The position numbers and the translations under genes were made by a program. Positions 43,960-52,641 of a stretch of DNA of 64,000 bases are shown here, piece after piece. Location of the stretch: assembly GCF_003628755.1 (NCBI RefSeq), contig NZ_CP029256.1, forward strand, positions 1,507,585-1,571,584. Direction: 5' to 3'. The notes beneath the pieces are model-generated. The model made no database searches. It was not told where the DNA came from and saw only the letters and a program-made list of their open reading frames with translations. Source of the stretch: Christensenella minuta (GTDB lineage Bacteria > Bacillota > Clostridia > Christensenellales > Christensenellaceae). Every line of letters begins with the position of its first letter. The stretch's first letter is position 1.

Positions 43960-44009
43960 TGCATTTTGCCACCTTTTATCAGGTTTTCCTACCACTTTTT
44001 TCCGCCTTC

Positions 44010-44018
44010 TGCTATAAT
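44010..44018 (+). promoter_or_regulatory. Extended -10 promoter abutting rlmD
   Basis: TGCTATAAT (extended -10) ends 6 nt before the rlmD ATG. The transcript should start at or next to the start codon, suggesting a leaderless mRNA. Confidence 0.55.
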
Positions 44019-44024
44019 GACGTT

Positions 44025-45374
44025 ATGAAAAAAAATGATTTGATCGAACTTACAATTGACGACCTCGGAACGGACGGTCAGGGAATCGGCCACGCGGAGG
44101 GGTTAGCTGTTTTTGTGGGCGGCGCCCTGCCCGGCGAAACGGTGCGCGCAAAGGTGATCGCACTCAAAAAAAATTACGCCGTGGGCAAGCTTGACGAAGT
44201 CCTCGCCCCCTCCCCCATGCGCGCCTGTCCGCCCTGCCGTGTGTTCGGCAAATGCGGCGGCTGTACTTTGCAGCACCTTTCCTACGCGGCGCAGCTCCAA
44301 TTTAAGCAAAGCCATGTGCAGGGTTGTATACAGCGCATCGGCAAGCTCGAAATCCCGGTAAACTTCCCCCTGCCCGCGCGGCACGAATACCGTTACCGTA
44401 ACAAGGCGGCCTTTCCGGTCCGGCAAAACGGCGGTCAGGTGGATATCGGGTTCTACGCAGCGCACTCACACCGCATCGTCGATGTGGACGATTGCAAGAT
44501 CGAGCCTTCCGGCCTGAAGATCGTCATGTCCCAGCTACGGGTGTGGATCGTCAAAAACGGCGTCCCTGTCTATGACGAAGCTACGCACACCGGCCTTTTG
44601 CGGCACATTGTATTGCGGGAAAACAAAGCTGGGGAAATCATGCTCGTCCTGTGCATCAACGGCGAAGATATCCCCAACCGTTCCCACCTTATCATGCTGT
44701 TTGAATTTGTGCTTCCGCAGGTGAAATCCATCATATTAAATTGCAATACCCGGCAGACGAACGCCATCCTGGGCGGCCGTTCCATCTGCATTTATGGAAA
44801 AGACCATCTGTTTGAAACGCTCGGCGGACTGGAATTCAAGATCGGCCCCCAAACATTCCTGCAAGTAAATTCCTCGCAGACAGAGGCTCTTTACAATACC
44901 CTGTTCCGTATGCTCGCTCTTACTCCAGCGGACACTGTGCTCGATCTTTATTGCGGGGCGGGTACGATTTCTCTGGCTGCGGCGCGGCGTGCAAAAAGGG
45001 TAGTGGGTATTGAAATTGTGGAGGAAGCGGTAGAAGACGCCCGGTTCAACGCGAAACTCAACGGCATTGAGACCGCCGAATTTTTTGCGGGCGATACGGC
45101 CGCGCTTCTTCCCGCCGTCCTCGGGCGGGAAGCCGTCACCGCCGTGATTGCCGATCCCCCGCGCAAAGGGCTTGATGAATCCGTCGTACGCACGCTTGCT
45201 TCTTCCGGCGTGCCGAAGATCGGCTATGTGTCCTGCAACCCCTCCACGCTGGCGCGCGACCTCGCATTATTTACAGAGCTTGGCTATCGCGCGGATGTGG
45301 TCCAGCCGGTGGATATGTTCCCGCAAACCACACATGTAGAGTGCGTGACGGTGCTGTCCAGAACATGCGCCTGA
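44025..45374 (+). CDS. rlmD: 23S rRNA (uracil-5-)-methyltransferase, RlmD/TrmA family
   Basis: A 449-residue RNA m5U methyltransferase. Residues 1-55 form a TRAM domain (LTIDDLGTDGQGIGH, then GALPGETVRAKVI). The cysteine cluster CPPCRVFGKCGGC binds an Fe-S cluster in this family. SAM-binding motif VLDLYCGAGTISLAAAR, base-binding DPPRKGLDESV and catalytic cysteine in GYVSCNPSTLARD are all present. Members modify U747 or U1939 of 23S rRNA or U54 of tRNA; the exact target is not decidable. The ATG at 44025 lacks a ribosome binding site and sits 6 nt after an extended -10, pointing to leaderless translation. Confidence 0.9.
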   Translation: MKKNDLIELTIDDLGTDGQGIGHAEGLAVFVGGALPGETVRAKVIALKKNYAVGKLDEVLAPSPMRACPPCRVFGKCGGCTLQHLSYAAQLQFKQSHVQGCIQRIGKLEIPVNFPLPARHEYRYRNKAAFPVRQNGGQVDIGFYAAHSHRIVDVDDCKIEPSGLKIVMSQLRVWIVKNGVPVYDEATHTGLLRHIVLRENKAGEIMLVLCINGEDIPNRSHLIMLFEFVLPQVKSIILNCNTRQTNAILGGRSICIYGKDHLFETLGGLEFKIGPQTFLQVNSSQTEALYNTLFRMLALTPADTVLDLYCGAGTISLAAARRAKRVVGIEIVEEAVEDARFNAKLNGIETAEFFAGDTAALLPAVLGREAVTAVIADPPRKGLDESVVRTLASSGVPKIGYVSCNPSTLARDLALFTELGYRADVVQPVDMFPQTTHVECVTVLSRTCA

Positions 45375-45430
45375 AAATTACCGTATTCCCCTGTAAAATT
45401 TCCACTTACCGCTCTATTACGGAGAATAAT

Positions 45431-46414
45431 ATGGATACCAAACAGTTCCTGTGCGGCACGACAAAAAAATTCTGGGAATACTATCTTCTGGCTCCAAGCG
45501 AAGAGCATTTTGAGAAAATTCTTGCTTCCTGTTCGGAGCAGCTCGTCATAATCGGCACGGGCAAGCATGAGTTTTATGTCTCTTTTGACCGGATCATGCG
45601 GGACCTCCCCGCCAATCTCGACGAAGCGGAAACCATAAGTTTCGAGATTCTGGACGAGTGGTATGAATGCCTGGAAGTCGGCGCAAATGTTTACCTTGTT
45701 TACGGCGGCCTGTGGGCCCGCCAGCTGCCGGCGGCTGGGGAGAAGGCGCTTGTGGACATGGATACCCGCTTCAGCGTTTTGTACCGCAGGGAAGAGGATG
45801 GCTGGAAAATCATCCACCTTCATCATTCCATTCCGTATTTCGACCAACAAAACGGCGAATACTACCCGCACTCCCTCTCCCAAAAGGCGCGCGAAGCCCT
45901 TGAATTGGCCGAGGAATTCCAAAGGAAGTCCGAGCTTGACCTGATGACCGGCGTCTATAACCAGGAATCCTTCCGCAGGTACACCCGGGAGGCCCTGCTG
46001 TCCGGTCAGGCGGGGACGCTTTACGTCTTTGATCTTGACCATTTCAAAGAGGTGAACGACACCTACGGGCATATTACGGGCGATGCGCTGCTGAAGCTTT
46101 TCTCCGGGCTGCTGAAAAAATATTTTGCCGGGGATATTATCGGGCGGATCGGCGGCGACGAATTTGCCGTATACCAGGATGCGCCGAAAACCCGACCTGC
46201 GGACAGCGTTGATAAAATCCTTCGGATGGAAACGGAATACCATAAAGAGGCTGAAAAAATTTTAGGCGGCGGAAGCATCTGGAGCTGGTCCGCCGGCATC
46301 GGGACCTTGCGGAACGAAGAGCGCACCTTCACCGAACTGTTTGACCGTGTGGATAAAGCGCTTTACCGCGCCAAGCATTCAAACAAGGTCTACTGCTGGA
46401 GTGATAAAACATAA
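45431..46414 (+). CDS. Diguanylate cyclase with SnoaL/NTF2-like sensor domain
   Basis: A 327-residue cytosolic protein. The N-terminal ~145 residues (KKFWEYYLLAPSEEHFEKIL ... FSVLYRREEDGWKIIHLHHS) look like a SnoaL/NTF2-like (DUF4440-type) domain. The C-terminal ~160 residues form a GGDEF domain (LDLMTGVYNQESF, FDLDHFKEVND, active site RIGGDEFAVY). The intact GGDEF motif indicates c-di-GMP synthesis. The RxxD inhibitory site upstream is absent (FAGD). It follows rlmD by 56 bp in the same direction, with GGAG 6 nt before the ATG. The ligand of the sensor domain is unknown. Confidence 0.88.
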   Translation: MDTKQFLCGTTKKFWEYYLLAPSEEHFEKILASCSEQLVIIGTGKHEFYVSFDRIMRDLPANLDEAETISFEILDEWYECLEVGANVYLVYGGLWARQLPAAGEKALVDMDTRFSVLYRREEDGWKIIHLHHSIPYFDQQNGEYYPHSLSQKAREALELAEEFQRKSELDLMTGVYNQESFRRYTREALLSGQAGTLYVFDLDHFKEVNDTYGHITGDALLKLFSGLLKKYFAGDIIGRIGGDEFAVYQDAPKTRPADSVDKILRMETEYHKEAEKILGGGSIWSWSAGIGTLRNEERTFTELFDRVDKALYRAKHSNKVYCWSDKT

Positions 46415-46471
46415 GCTCTCCCTGACGATGCTCCGGGGTGCGTCCGGACGGCTGATTGTTTTCGCGTCGGT

Positions 46472-47614
46472 TCAGTCCATAAGCTGCTTGCGCCCCGCAA
46501 AGAATGTTAACACAAGCCCGGCGGCGGAAATCCCGGCAATCACAAGGAACCCCGCCGTATAGGAAAAAGCATCCGCAAAAATCCCAAGCAGCACCGGCCC
46601 GAGCGCCGATCCCACGCTGTACAGCGCCTGGTAAAGGCCCATGCCCGCCGCCTTTTGGTCGGGGCCGAGGTGCCTGACCGCGTTCGCCATAAAAATGGCC
46701 GTCAGCGAGGCATAGCCAAGCCCCCCAATGAATTGCACAGCCATCAGCAGCGGAATGCTGTGCACAAACGGAACCGCCGCCGCATATCCGCCGAGGATCA
46801 GGAAGCCAATTACCGTCATACGCGTATTTCCAAGCCTTACCCCCGCTTTCGTCGTAATAAAAAGCGAGCCAAGCACGGACGCCGCAATAAACAGAGCGTT
46901 GATTACGCCCGTTTCAATGCCGCCCGCCCCGATATCCTGTGCGATCTTTGGAGTGAAGGAAAACGCCGTCGCAAATACGATGGCTTTTACAAGAATGCAC
47001 AATACGGACGAAACGAGCAGCTCCCTGTTCTTTATGATAACCAGGAGATCGCTTTTTTTGATCGTTACCGTTTTTGCCGGCTCTTCTTTCACAAACAGGG
47101 AAACGATCACACCCACAGCGCCGATAAGAAAGCTTGCCAGAAATAAAATCCGTATCCCCGATTTTTGGTACAGGAACCCTCCGGCCAGGAATGCGGCAAA
47201 GATTCCCGCTTCTACTACGGCGCCGATCGTACCCATAGCGCGGCTCGTTTCATTTTTCCCGTAATATTTTGCGTACAATACGGTAAACGCCACATACATG
47301 GTGCTTGAGAATCCGGAAACCACATTGCCGACAAACAGCATCGCCGGGCTGGGGAAGAAATACATAATGACCGCGGCCGCCGCGGCAAAGAGCAGCCCCA
47401 TGACGATAAACGGCTTCTGTTTTCCAAGCGCGTCCGATTTGATTCCAACCGGGAAGCGAAGTACGAGCTGCGTAAAAGAATGCATTCCAAATATGATTCC
47501 CGTAATCGTCGCCGATACACCCAGCGAAATCAGGTATGGCGTAAGGAACGGAATATACAGGTATAAAGAAAACCAAAAAATACAGGTTACAATAAGCAGA
47601 AGTGTTTTTTTCAA
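46472..47614 (-). CDS. Major facilitator superfamily transporter
   Basis: A 380-residue MFS permease with 12 predicted membrane helices in two halves and a central charged loop (KEEPAKTVTIKKSDL) near residue 195. The loop between helices 2 and 3 reads RFPVGIKSDALGKQKPFIVM, an MFS signature. The start is TTG at 47614, with AGGAGG 8 nt upstream. Substrate is unknown; the short loops and absence of extra helices suggest an exporter-type member. It converges with the diguanylate cyclase gene and is divergent from the acyl ligase gene. Confidence 0.85.
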   Translation of the reverse strand: MKKTLLLIVTCIFWFSLYLYIPFLTPYLISLGVSATITGIIFGMHSFTQLVLRFPVGIKSDALGKQKPFIVMGLLFAAAAAVIMYFFPSPAMLFVGNVVSGFSSTMYVAFTVLYAKYYGKNETSRAMGTIGAVVEAGIFAAFLAGGFLYQKSGIRILFLASFLIGAVGVIVSLFVKEEPAKTVTIKKSDLLVIIKNRELLVSSVLCILVKAIVFATAFSFTPKIAQDIGAGGIETGVINALFIAASVLGSLFITTKAGVRLGNTRMTVIGFLILGGYAAAVPFVHSIPLLMAVQFIGGLGYASLTAIFMANAVRHLGPDQKAAGMGLYQALYSVGSALGPVLLGIFADAFSYTAGFLVIAGISAAGLVLTFFAGRKQLMD

Positions 47615-47654
47615 GCGCCCGGCCTCCTATGAAGTATAAAATACCCCGCTTCCC

Positions 47655-47683
47655 GCCCGCTTTAACGCGGGCCGTCTTTTTTT
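47655..47683 (+). terminator. Orphan + strand terminator between divergent genes
   Basis: GCCCGC / GCGGGC hairpin with a 6-nt loop followed by CGTCTTTTTTT. No + strand gene ends upstream; the preceding gene is on the minus strand. Confidence 0.6.
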
Positions 47684-47718
47684 AATGAAACGCGCTTGTG
47701 TTTTTTATAGGCCTTATA

Positions 47719-47747
47719 TTCACAAAATCCGTCCTTCCTGCTATAAT
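47719..47747 (+). promoter_or_regulatory. Promoter of the acyl ligase-ACP-mutY operon
   Basis: -35 TTCACA (47719-47724), 17-bp spacer, extended -10 TGCTATAAT (-10 at 47742-47747). Confidence 0.8.
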
Positions 47748-47785
47748 AATTTAATATGCTAAAAGAGTAAGTGGAGGAAGACGTT

Positions 47786-49435
47786 TTGAAGCCCTATCCT
47801 TATTATGAAACGCGCCCGGTGACCACTTTAAAGGACGTTATTACCTGGCCGGCGCGGCGCACGCCTGAAAAGGATGCATTCCGCGTCCGTATTGACCGCA
47901 AACACTACAGGGGAATTTCCTGGCGGCAGTTTGAAGACGACGTGAACGCCCTCGGTACGGCGCTCCTTTCCCGCGGACTCGGAAACGCGCATATCGGCGT
48001 GATCGGCGAGAACTCTTACGAATGGGTTCTCGTATATATGGCGGTATTGTGCGGCGTGGGGGTAATCGTTCCCCTTGACCGGGATCTTCCAGCCGAAAAG
48101 CTCGCGGAGCAAATGCAATTCGCGGACGCAAAGGCGGTATTCTTTTCCAAAACATATGAATCAATGATGCGGGAATTTTCCGCGTCTCTTTCCGGGATGG
48201 AACTTTTTTCAAATATGAACGGTGCAGAGACCTTTGGCGTAACGCTCGGCGCTTTACTCGAGGAGGGCCGGGCCCTGCTCGCAAAAGGAGACCGCGCATA
48301 TCTGGACGCGCAGCCAAACACCGAAAAGATGGCGGCGATCCTCTTTACCTCCGGGACTTCCGGGACCAGCAAGGCCGTCATGCTTTCACAGAAAAACCTG
48401 ATTACAAGCTTTGACTGCGCCTGTAAGCATATCAGCTATACGGAAGACGACGTTATGCTTTCCGTGTTGCCCCTGCACCATGCCTATGAAAGCAACTGCG
48501 GCATCCTGGCAATGCTCCATACGAGTACAGTCGTTTGCTTCAACGAAAACCTGAAATATTTTTTCGACAACCTGAAATTGTTCCGGCCCACCGGCATGTC
48601 GCTTGTCCCCATGTTTTCCGAGACGATGTATAAACAGGTTGTCGAGGGGGCAAAACGGGCCGGAAAATATAAAAAACTGACGTTCGGGCGCAGGCTCAGC
48701 CGCTTCATGCAGAGACTCGGCCTCGGCGTTCCCCGCAAACTGTTCCGCGACGTATACGAGCCGTTCGGCGGACGGTTCAAAAAGGCCTTCGTGGGCGGTG
48801 CAGCCCTCGACCCGCAGATCACGGCCTTTTTCCGCGACCTCGGAATCGTGATGCTGCAGGGATATGGGATCACGGAATGCTCCCCCCTTGTTGCGGTAAA
48901 CCGCGAAAAGTATTATAATGATTCTTCGGTAGGGCCTATCCTTCCTTGCTGCGAAGTGAAGATCGACGGCGGGGAGATCCTGGTCAGGGGCGATAATGTG
49001 ATGCTCGGCTATTATAAGAACGAGGAGGCGACGCGGGAAGTGTTTTCGGACGGCTGGTTCCGTACCGGCGACCTTGGGCGTCTGGATGAAAAAGGATTCC
49101 TGCACATCACCGGGCGCAAAAAGAACCTCATTATCTTAAGCAACGGAGAAAATATCAGCCCCGAAGAGCTCGAGACACACCTCATGCGCATCCCGTATGT
49201 AAAGGAAGCCGTGGTTTACGAAAGCAAGGGCGTTATCACAGCAGAGATATTTCCCGATATGGACGCCGCACAGGGCCAAGGCATAACGGATGTGCAGGCT
49301 TTCCTGCGCGGGAAGGCCGACGAGTTGAACACGCGCCTGCCCCAGTATAAGCAGATACAGGCGGTCAAATTCCGTGATACGGAATTTGAAAAAACAACGA
49401 CGAAAAAAATTAAACGTTTTGTGTTGAATAAGTGA
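47786..49435 (+). CDS. AMP-forming acyl-CoA/acyl-ACP ligase
   Basis: A 549-residue member of the ANL (adenylate-forming) superfamily that activates a carboxylic acid with ATP and transfers it to a thiol. P-loop ILFTSGTSGTSKAVMLS, adenine-binding MLQGYGITECSPLVAVN, hinge region WFRTGDLGRLDEKGFLHITG and C-terminal catalytic lysine region TTTKKIKRFV are all visible. The start TTG at 47786 is preferred because GGAGG lies 8 nt upstream; GTG at 47771 would overlap that site. The gene is directly followed by an acyl carrier protein gene, so the acceptor may be ACP rather than CoA. The acid is unknown, probably a fatty acid. Confidence 0.88.
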   Translation: MKPYPYYETRPVTTLKDVITWPARRTPEKDAFRVRIDRKHYRGISWRQFEDDVNALGTALLSRGLGNAHIGVIGENSYEWVLVYMAVLCGVGVIVPLDRDLPAEKLAEQMQFADAKAVFFSKTYESMMREFSASLSGMELFSNMNGAETFGVTLGALLEEGRALLAKGDRAYLDAQPNTEKMAAILFTSGTSGTSKAVMLSQKNLITSFDCACKHISYTEDDVMLSVLPLHHAYESNCGILAMLHTSTVVCFNENLKYFFDNLKLFRPTGMSLVPMFSETMYKQVVEGAKRAGKYKKLTFGRRLSRFMQRLGLGVPRKLFRDVYEPFGGRFKKAFVGGAALDPQITAFFRDLGIVMLQGYGITECSPLVAVNREKYYNDSSVGPILPCCEVKIDGGEILVRGDNVMLGYYKNEEATREVFSDGWFRTGDLGRLDEKGFLHITGRKKNLIILSNGENISPEELETHLMRIPYVKEAVVYESKGVITAEIFPDMDAAQGQGITDVQAFLRGKADELNTRLPQYKQIQAVKFRDTEFEKTTTKKIKRFVLNK

Positions 49436-49443
49436 GGAATTCT

Positions 49444-49677
49444 ATGTTTGAAAAAATCGTTTCCATCCTACAGGAATATTCGGGAGAGGATAAAAGCCTT
49501 ATCGTACCCGAGGCGCGGCTTACGGCCGACCTTGGGCTGAACTCCCTTGACGTCATCAGCATCGTCGTGGCGTTTGAGGATGAATTTGGCGTAGAGATAT
49601 CCAACGAAGACCTGCGTACCTTCCAGCGCGTTTCAGATATTGAGGCCTACCTTGAGCAGCATGCTGCAAGGCGCTGA
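49444..49677 (+). CDS. Acyl carrier protein
   Basis: A 77-residue acyl carrier protein. Four-helix pattern with the phosphopantetheine attachment serine Ser34 in LGLNSLDVISIV (NSL instead of the usual DSL). The sequence is acidic, as usual, except for the C-terminal HAARR. ATG at 49444 has GAGG 6 nt upstream and lies 8 bp after the ligase stop. The 3' end overlaps the probable mutY start by 17 bp. The tight link to an acyl ligase suggests a dedicated ACP separate from that of fatty-acid synthesis. Confidence 0.9.
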   Translation: MFEKIVSILQEYSGEDKSLIVPEARLTADLGLNSLDVISIVVAFEDEFGVEISNEDLRTFQRVSDIEAYLEQHAARR

Positions 49678-50758
49678 ACAAACGGGCGTTCTGTCCGCGA
49701 TCACCGGGCCTTTGCTCCGGTGGTACGGTAAAAACGCACGTATCCTCCCGTGGAGGGATACCCCCACCCCATACCGCGTATGGATTTCTGAAATTATGCT
49801 CCAGCAAACGCGCGTTACTGCGGTCATGCCGTATTACGAGCGCTTTTTGTGTGCGCTTCCTTCCCCCGACGCGCTTGCGTCGGTACCGGACGGCGAGCTT
49901 TTAAAGCTCTGGGAAGGCCTTGGATACTATAACCGTGCGCGCAACCTGAAAAAAGCCGCACAAATCATTGTAAAAGAGTTCGGCGGAGACCTTCCCGCCT
50001 CTTTTGGGGACCTGCTTTCTCTGCCCGGTATCGGTAGCTACACCGCAGGCGCAATCGCTTCCATCGCTTTTGGCGTTCCCGTCCCCGCAGTGGACGGCAA
50101 TGTGCTGCGCGTCATTTCCCGCGTACTTGCCAGCCGTTCCGATATCGCGGATGCAAGGACAAAGAAAAGCATGGAAGCAGCTCTTGCCGCAATTATGCCG
50201 CGCGACTGCGCGGGCGACTTCAACCAGGCGTTGATGGAGCTCGGCGCAACGGTGTGCCTGCCAAATGGGGAACCGCTGTGTAAAAACTGCCCGCTTTTAC
50301 CGTTATGCAGGGCAAACGCGGAAAACCTGACCGGCGAAATTCCCGTCAAGGCGGCAAAAAAGAAACGGCGGATCGAAGCGCGCACCATATTTATCCTTTT
50401 AAGCGGGGAACGCGTCGCCCTCAGAAAGCGGGATAAAACCGGATTGCTCGCGGACTTGTGGGAGTTCCCTAATGTAGGCGGCGCGCTTTCTCCCGTTGAG
50501 GCAGAGGAATATCTTCGGCAAAACGGCCTTAGAACATGGAAAATAACGCCGGTCGCGCCCGCCAAACATATCTTCACGCATATCGAATGGCATATGACGG
50601 GTTATCTGGCGGAAGCCGCCTCCCCCGCCGCGGGCTTCATATGGTGTACCGGAGAGGACCTGGCACAGTCGCACGCCCTCCCCTCGGCCTTTCGCGTCTA
50701 TACTAAAATCGCAATGCACGAACTTGCGCACGGTTTTGCTCCCCGGGCCGGACGCTGA
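49661..50758 (+). CDS. mutY: A/G-specific adenine glycosylase MutY
   Basis: A 365-residue DNA repair enzyme removing adenine mispaired with 8-oxoguanine. The N-terminal catalytic domain contains WISEIMLQQTRVTAV (catalytic Glu), the helix-hairpin-helix LPGIGSYTAGAI, and VDGNVLRV with catalytic Asp. The Fe-S cysteines read CLPNGEPLCKNCPLLPLC; spacing between the first two is seven residues, one more than the classical six. The C-terminal NUDIX-like 8-oxoG recognition domain contains LLADLWEFPNV. The start is uncertain: the ATG at 49661 overlaps the ACP gene and has only a weak ribosome binding site, so it may rely on coupling. Confidence 0.93.
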   Translation: MLQGAEQTGVLSAITGPLLRWYGKNARILPWRDTPTPYRVWISEIMLQQTRVTAVMPYYERFLCALPSPDALASVPDGELLKLWEGLGYYNRARNLKKAAQIIVKEFGGDLPASFGDLLSLPGIGSYTAGAIASIAFGVPVPAVDGNVLRVISRVLASRSDIADARTKKSMEAALAAIMPRDCAGDFNQALMELGATVCLPNGEPLCKNCPLLPLCRANAENLTGEIPVKAAKKKRRIEARTIFILLSGERVALRKRDKTGLLADLWEFPNVGGALSPVEAEEYLRQNGLRTWKITPVAPAKHIFTHIEWHMTGYLAEAASPAAGFIWCTGEDLAQSHALPSAFRVYTKIAMHELAHGFAPRAGR

Positions 50759-50876
50759 ATCTCGTCCGCGCAGCTTCTAGGCGCCCGGCGGAACCGAACC
50801 CTCCGCGTTTTATTTCACAGGAAGTTTTCAGCAGAGCCGGTCATAAAATATTTCTCCTCTTTGTGAAAAATTCGCG

Positions 50877-50912
50877 CAAAGACCCTCCGGAAATAATTTC
50901 CGGAGGGTCTTT
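50877..50912. terminator. Bidirectional terminator between mutY and the epimerase gene
   Basis: AAAGACCCTCCGGAAA / TTTCCGGAGGGTCTTT long perfect stem with a 4-nt loop between convergent genes. Confidence 0.93.
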
Positions 50913-50938
50913 GGAATCGCAGTCATAATATCTTTATC

Positions 50939-51802
50939 TTACGCTTGATCCCATGTTTGCCGTACAAAAGCAAGCGAACGCCGCGCTTCTTCGTCAAAAT
51001 CCGTACCCGGCATAACATCACGCCAAATGGAACAGGCATTGCCAATCTCTCCACCACGCTGCACAAGTGGTTCAAGCGTTAGTTTTCCCTGATAACCGAT
51101 CTTTTTCAGCGCTCCAAAGATTTCTTTCCACGGCAGGAATCCCCGTCCCGGCGGACGGCGGTTGTTTTCTCCGAGATGCATGTATCCAATCCGTCCGCCT
51201 GCGTTAAGAATCGCCTGTACAAAGCTATCTTCTTCTATATTCATATGGAAAGTGTCAAACTGCATTTTAACATTTCGGCTGCCGACAGCATCCAGGTATA
51301 CCGCCGCTTCCGCTCCCGTATTAAGCATAAAGTGCTCATAACGGTTCACGATCTCAAGACATATTTCCACACCAAGATTTTCTGCATACGGCGCCAGAAT
51401 TCTCATGCTCTCGATAGAGCGTGCGGTATGTTCTTCCTTGCTGTCGATAATTTTTGAGTTCCATATGCCATTGACAATTCCACACGCTGTTTTTACTCTA
51501 AGTTCAGCGGCAATATCAAAATATTTTTTAAGATACTCTATTGCCGCTGTCCGTGTTGCTGCATCCGGCGAAGATATATCGTATTCCGCAGGCGGATCGG
51601 ATGCAAGTACAAACTCGATTCCCCGTTCTTCCCCTACTTTTCTCAAGGTTTCACGTTCCTGCGGAGTCATTTTCCGCACAGATTCCGTAACAAGCTCTAT
51701 TGCTTCAAAGCCAAGCTCCGCAACTTTTTTTGTAAGCGCCACATAATCCACATCAAAATCGCGAGCCCAAAACCCATAAAAAATTCCTGTTTTATTTTTC
51801 AT
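50939..51802 (-). CDS. Sugar 3-epimerase/isomerase, TIM-barrel (tagatose/allulose epimerase-like)
   Basis: A 287-residue xylose-isomerase-like TIM barrel protein. The four metal-binding segments of the D-tagatose/D-psicose 3-epimerase group are recognisable: ICLEIVNRYEH (Glu), MQFDTFHMNIEED (Asp), GYMHLGENNRRPPGRG (His and substrate loop) and KLTLEPL (Glu). It is translationally coupled to rex (11-bp overlap) with AGGAGAG 7 nt before the ATG. It probably converts ketohexoses or 6-deoxyketoses such as rhamnulose/fuculose (inference from the neighbouring locus). Specificity cannot be assigned from sequence alone. Confidence 0.82.
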   Translation of the reverse strand: MKNKTGIFYGFWARDFDVDYVALTKKVAELGFEAIELVTESVRKMTPQERETLRKVGEERGIEFVLASDPPAEYDISSPDAATRTAAIEYLKKYFDIAAELRVKTACGIVNGIWNSKIIDSKEEHTARSIESMRILAPYAENLGVEICLEIVNRYEHFMLNTGAEAAVYLDAVGSRNVKMQFDTFHMNIEEDSFVQAILNAGGRIGYMHLGENNRRPPGRGFLPWKEIFGALKKIGYQGKLTLEPLVQRGGEIGNACSIWRDVMPGTDFDEEARRSLAFVRQTWDQA

Positions 51803-52439
51803 CGTTCCGCTCTCCTGCTCCTTTATAGGAAAGCATCATCAGATTATCGTCAATATGCACATTTTCAATAAAAACATCTCTTTCAAATTCAAAAAAGACC
51901 GGATTGAAATTCAGAAACATCGTTACCCCATATTCACTGATCTTCCGCGCAATCTCGCTCGTTCCTTCTGTGGGCAGAGCTAAAATTGCCGCGACGATAT
52001 TTTCCGCTTCGATATATTCTCCAATCTTATCCATATCAAAAACTTTGATCCCATTGATTACTGCGCCAGTCAACTTAGGATTGATATCAAAAAAAGCTTT
52101 AATTTCAAACCCGCAGTTTTTAAGCTCATCATAATTACTGAGCGACTGCCCTAAATTTCCTGCACCAATAATAATCGTGTTCTTCTTTGTTTTCAAGTCG
52201 AGCAATTCTGTAATCTGTTCCAGAATTGCTGACACATTATACCCCACGCCATGATATCCATTATATAAAAAGCGGTTGAAGTCCTGCCGCACCTGCGAGG
52301 GCGATATCCCCATCAATAAGGCCAATTCATTCGATGAAATATATTCTCTGCCAAGCTGCTTTTGCTCATTTAAATAACGATAATATCTCGGGAGTTTCCT
52401 GATTAGATGCTTCGGATAATCCCTATATTGCCCCGACAT
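51792..52439 (-). CDS. rex: Redox-sensing transcriptional repressor Rex
   Basis: A 215-residue Rex protein that senses the NADH/NAD+ ratio and represses fermentation genes. N-terminal winged helix (1-80) contains SSNELALLMGISPSQVRQDF, and the Rossmann domain starts with the NADH-binding loop IIIGAGNLGQSL (~90-101). Operators of the TTGTTAA/TTAACAA type are expected; a related palindrome occurs at 43.9 kb. The gene has its own promoter 35 bp upstream and shares a transcript with the sugar epimerase. Placement directly after the BMC/sugar operon fits redox control of deoxysugar fermentation. Confidence 0.95.
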   Translation of the reverse strand: MSGQYRDYPKHLIRKLPRYYRYLNEQKQLGREYISSNELALLMGISPSQVRQDFNRFLYNGYHGVGYNVSAILEQITELLDLKTKKNTIIIGAGNLGQSLSNYDELKNCGFEIKAFFDINPKLTGAVINGIKVFDMDKIGEYIEAENIVAAILALPTEGTSEIARKISEYGVTMFLNFNPVFFEFERDVFIENVHIDDNLMMLSYKGAGERNDEK

Positions 52440-52473
52440 ATAAAACAGCTCCCTTTCTTTCCATTTTAACTTA

Positions 52474-52502
52474 AGTATCTCTTAAATCAGTTTATCTGTC
52501 AA
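52474..52502 (-). promoter_or_regulatory. Promoter of rex
   Basis: Minus-strand -35 TTGACA (52497-52502), 17-bp spacer, -10 GATACT (52474-52479). Confidence 0.7.
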
Positions 52503-52615
52503 TATAATGTCGTTACCGCCTCTTTTCCGATCCTTAAAAACACGATTTGAAGACCTAATTTTTTGAAAATGTGCAATTCTACGTTATTCCATTGATGTTT
52601 TCATGAATATTAACA

Positions 52616-52633
52616 GGCGGCCATGCGGCCGCC
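52616..52633 (-). terminator. Hairpin after the third importer's permease gene
   Basis: GGCGGCC / GGCCGCC stem with an ATGC loop, 9 bp after the permease stop; T-tract weak, so possibly a 3'-end stabiliser. Confidence 0.5.
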
Positions 52634-52641
52634 CGCTTCCT

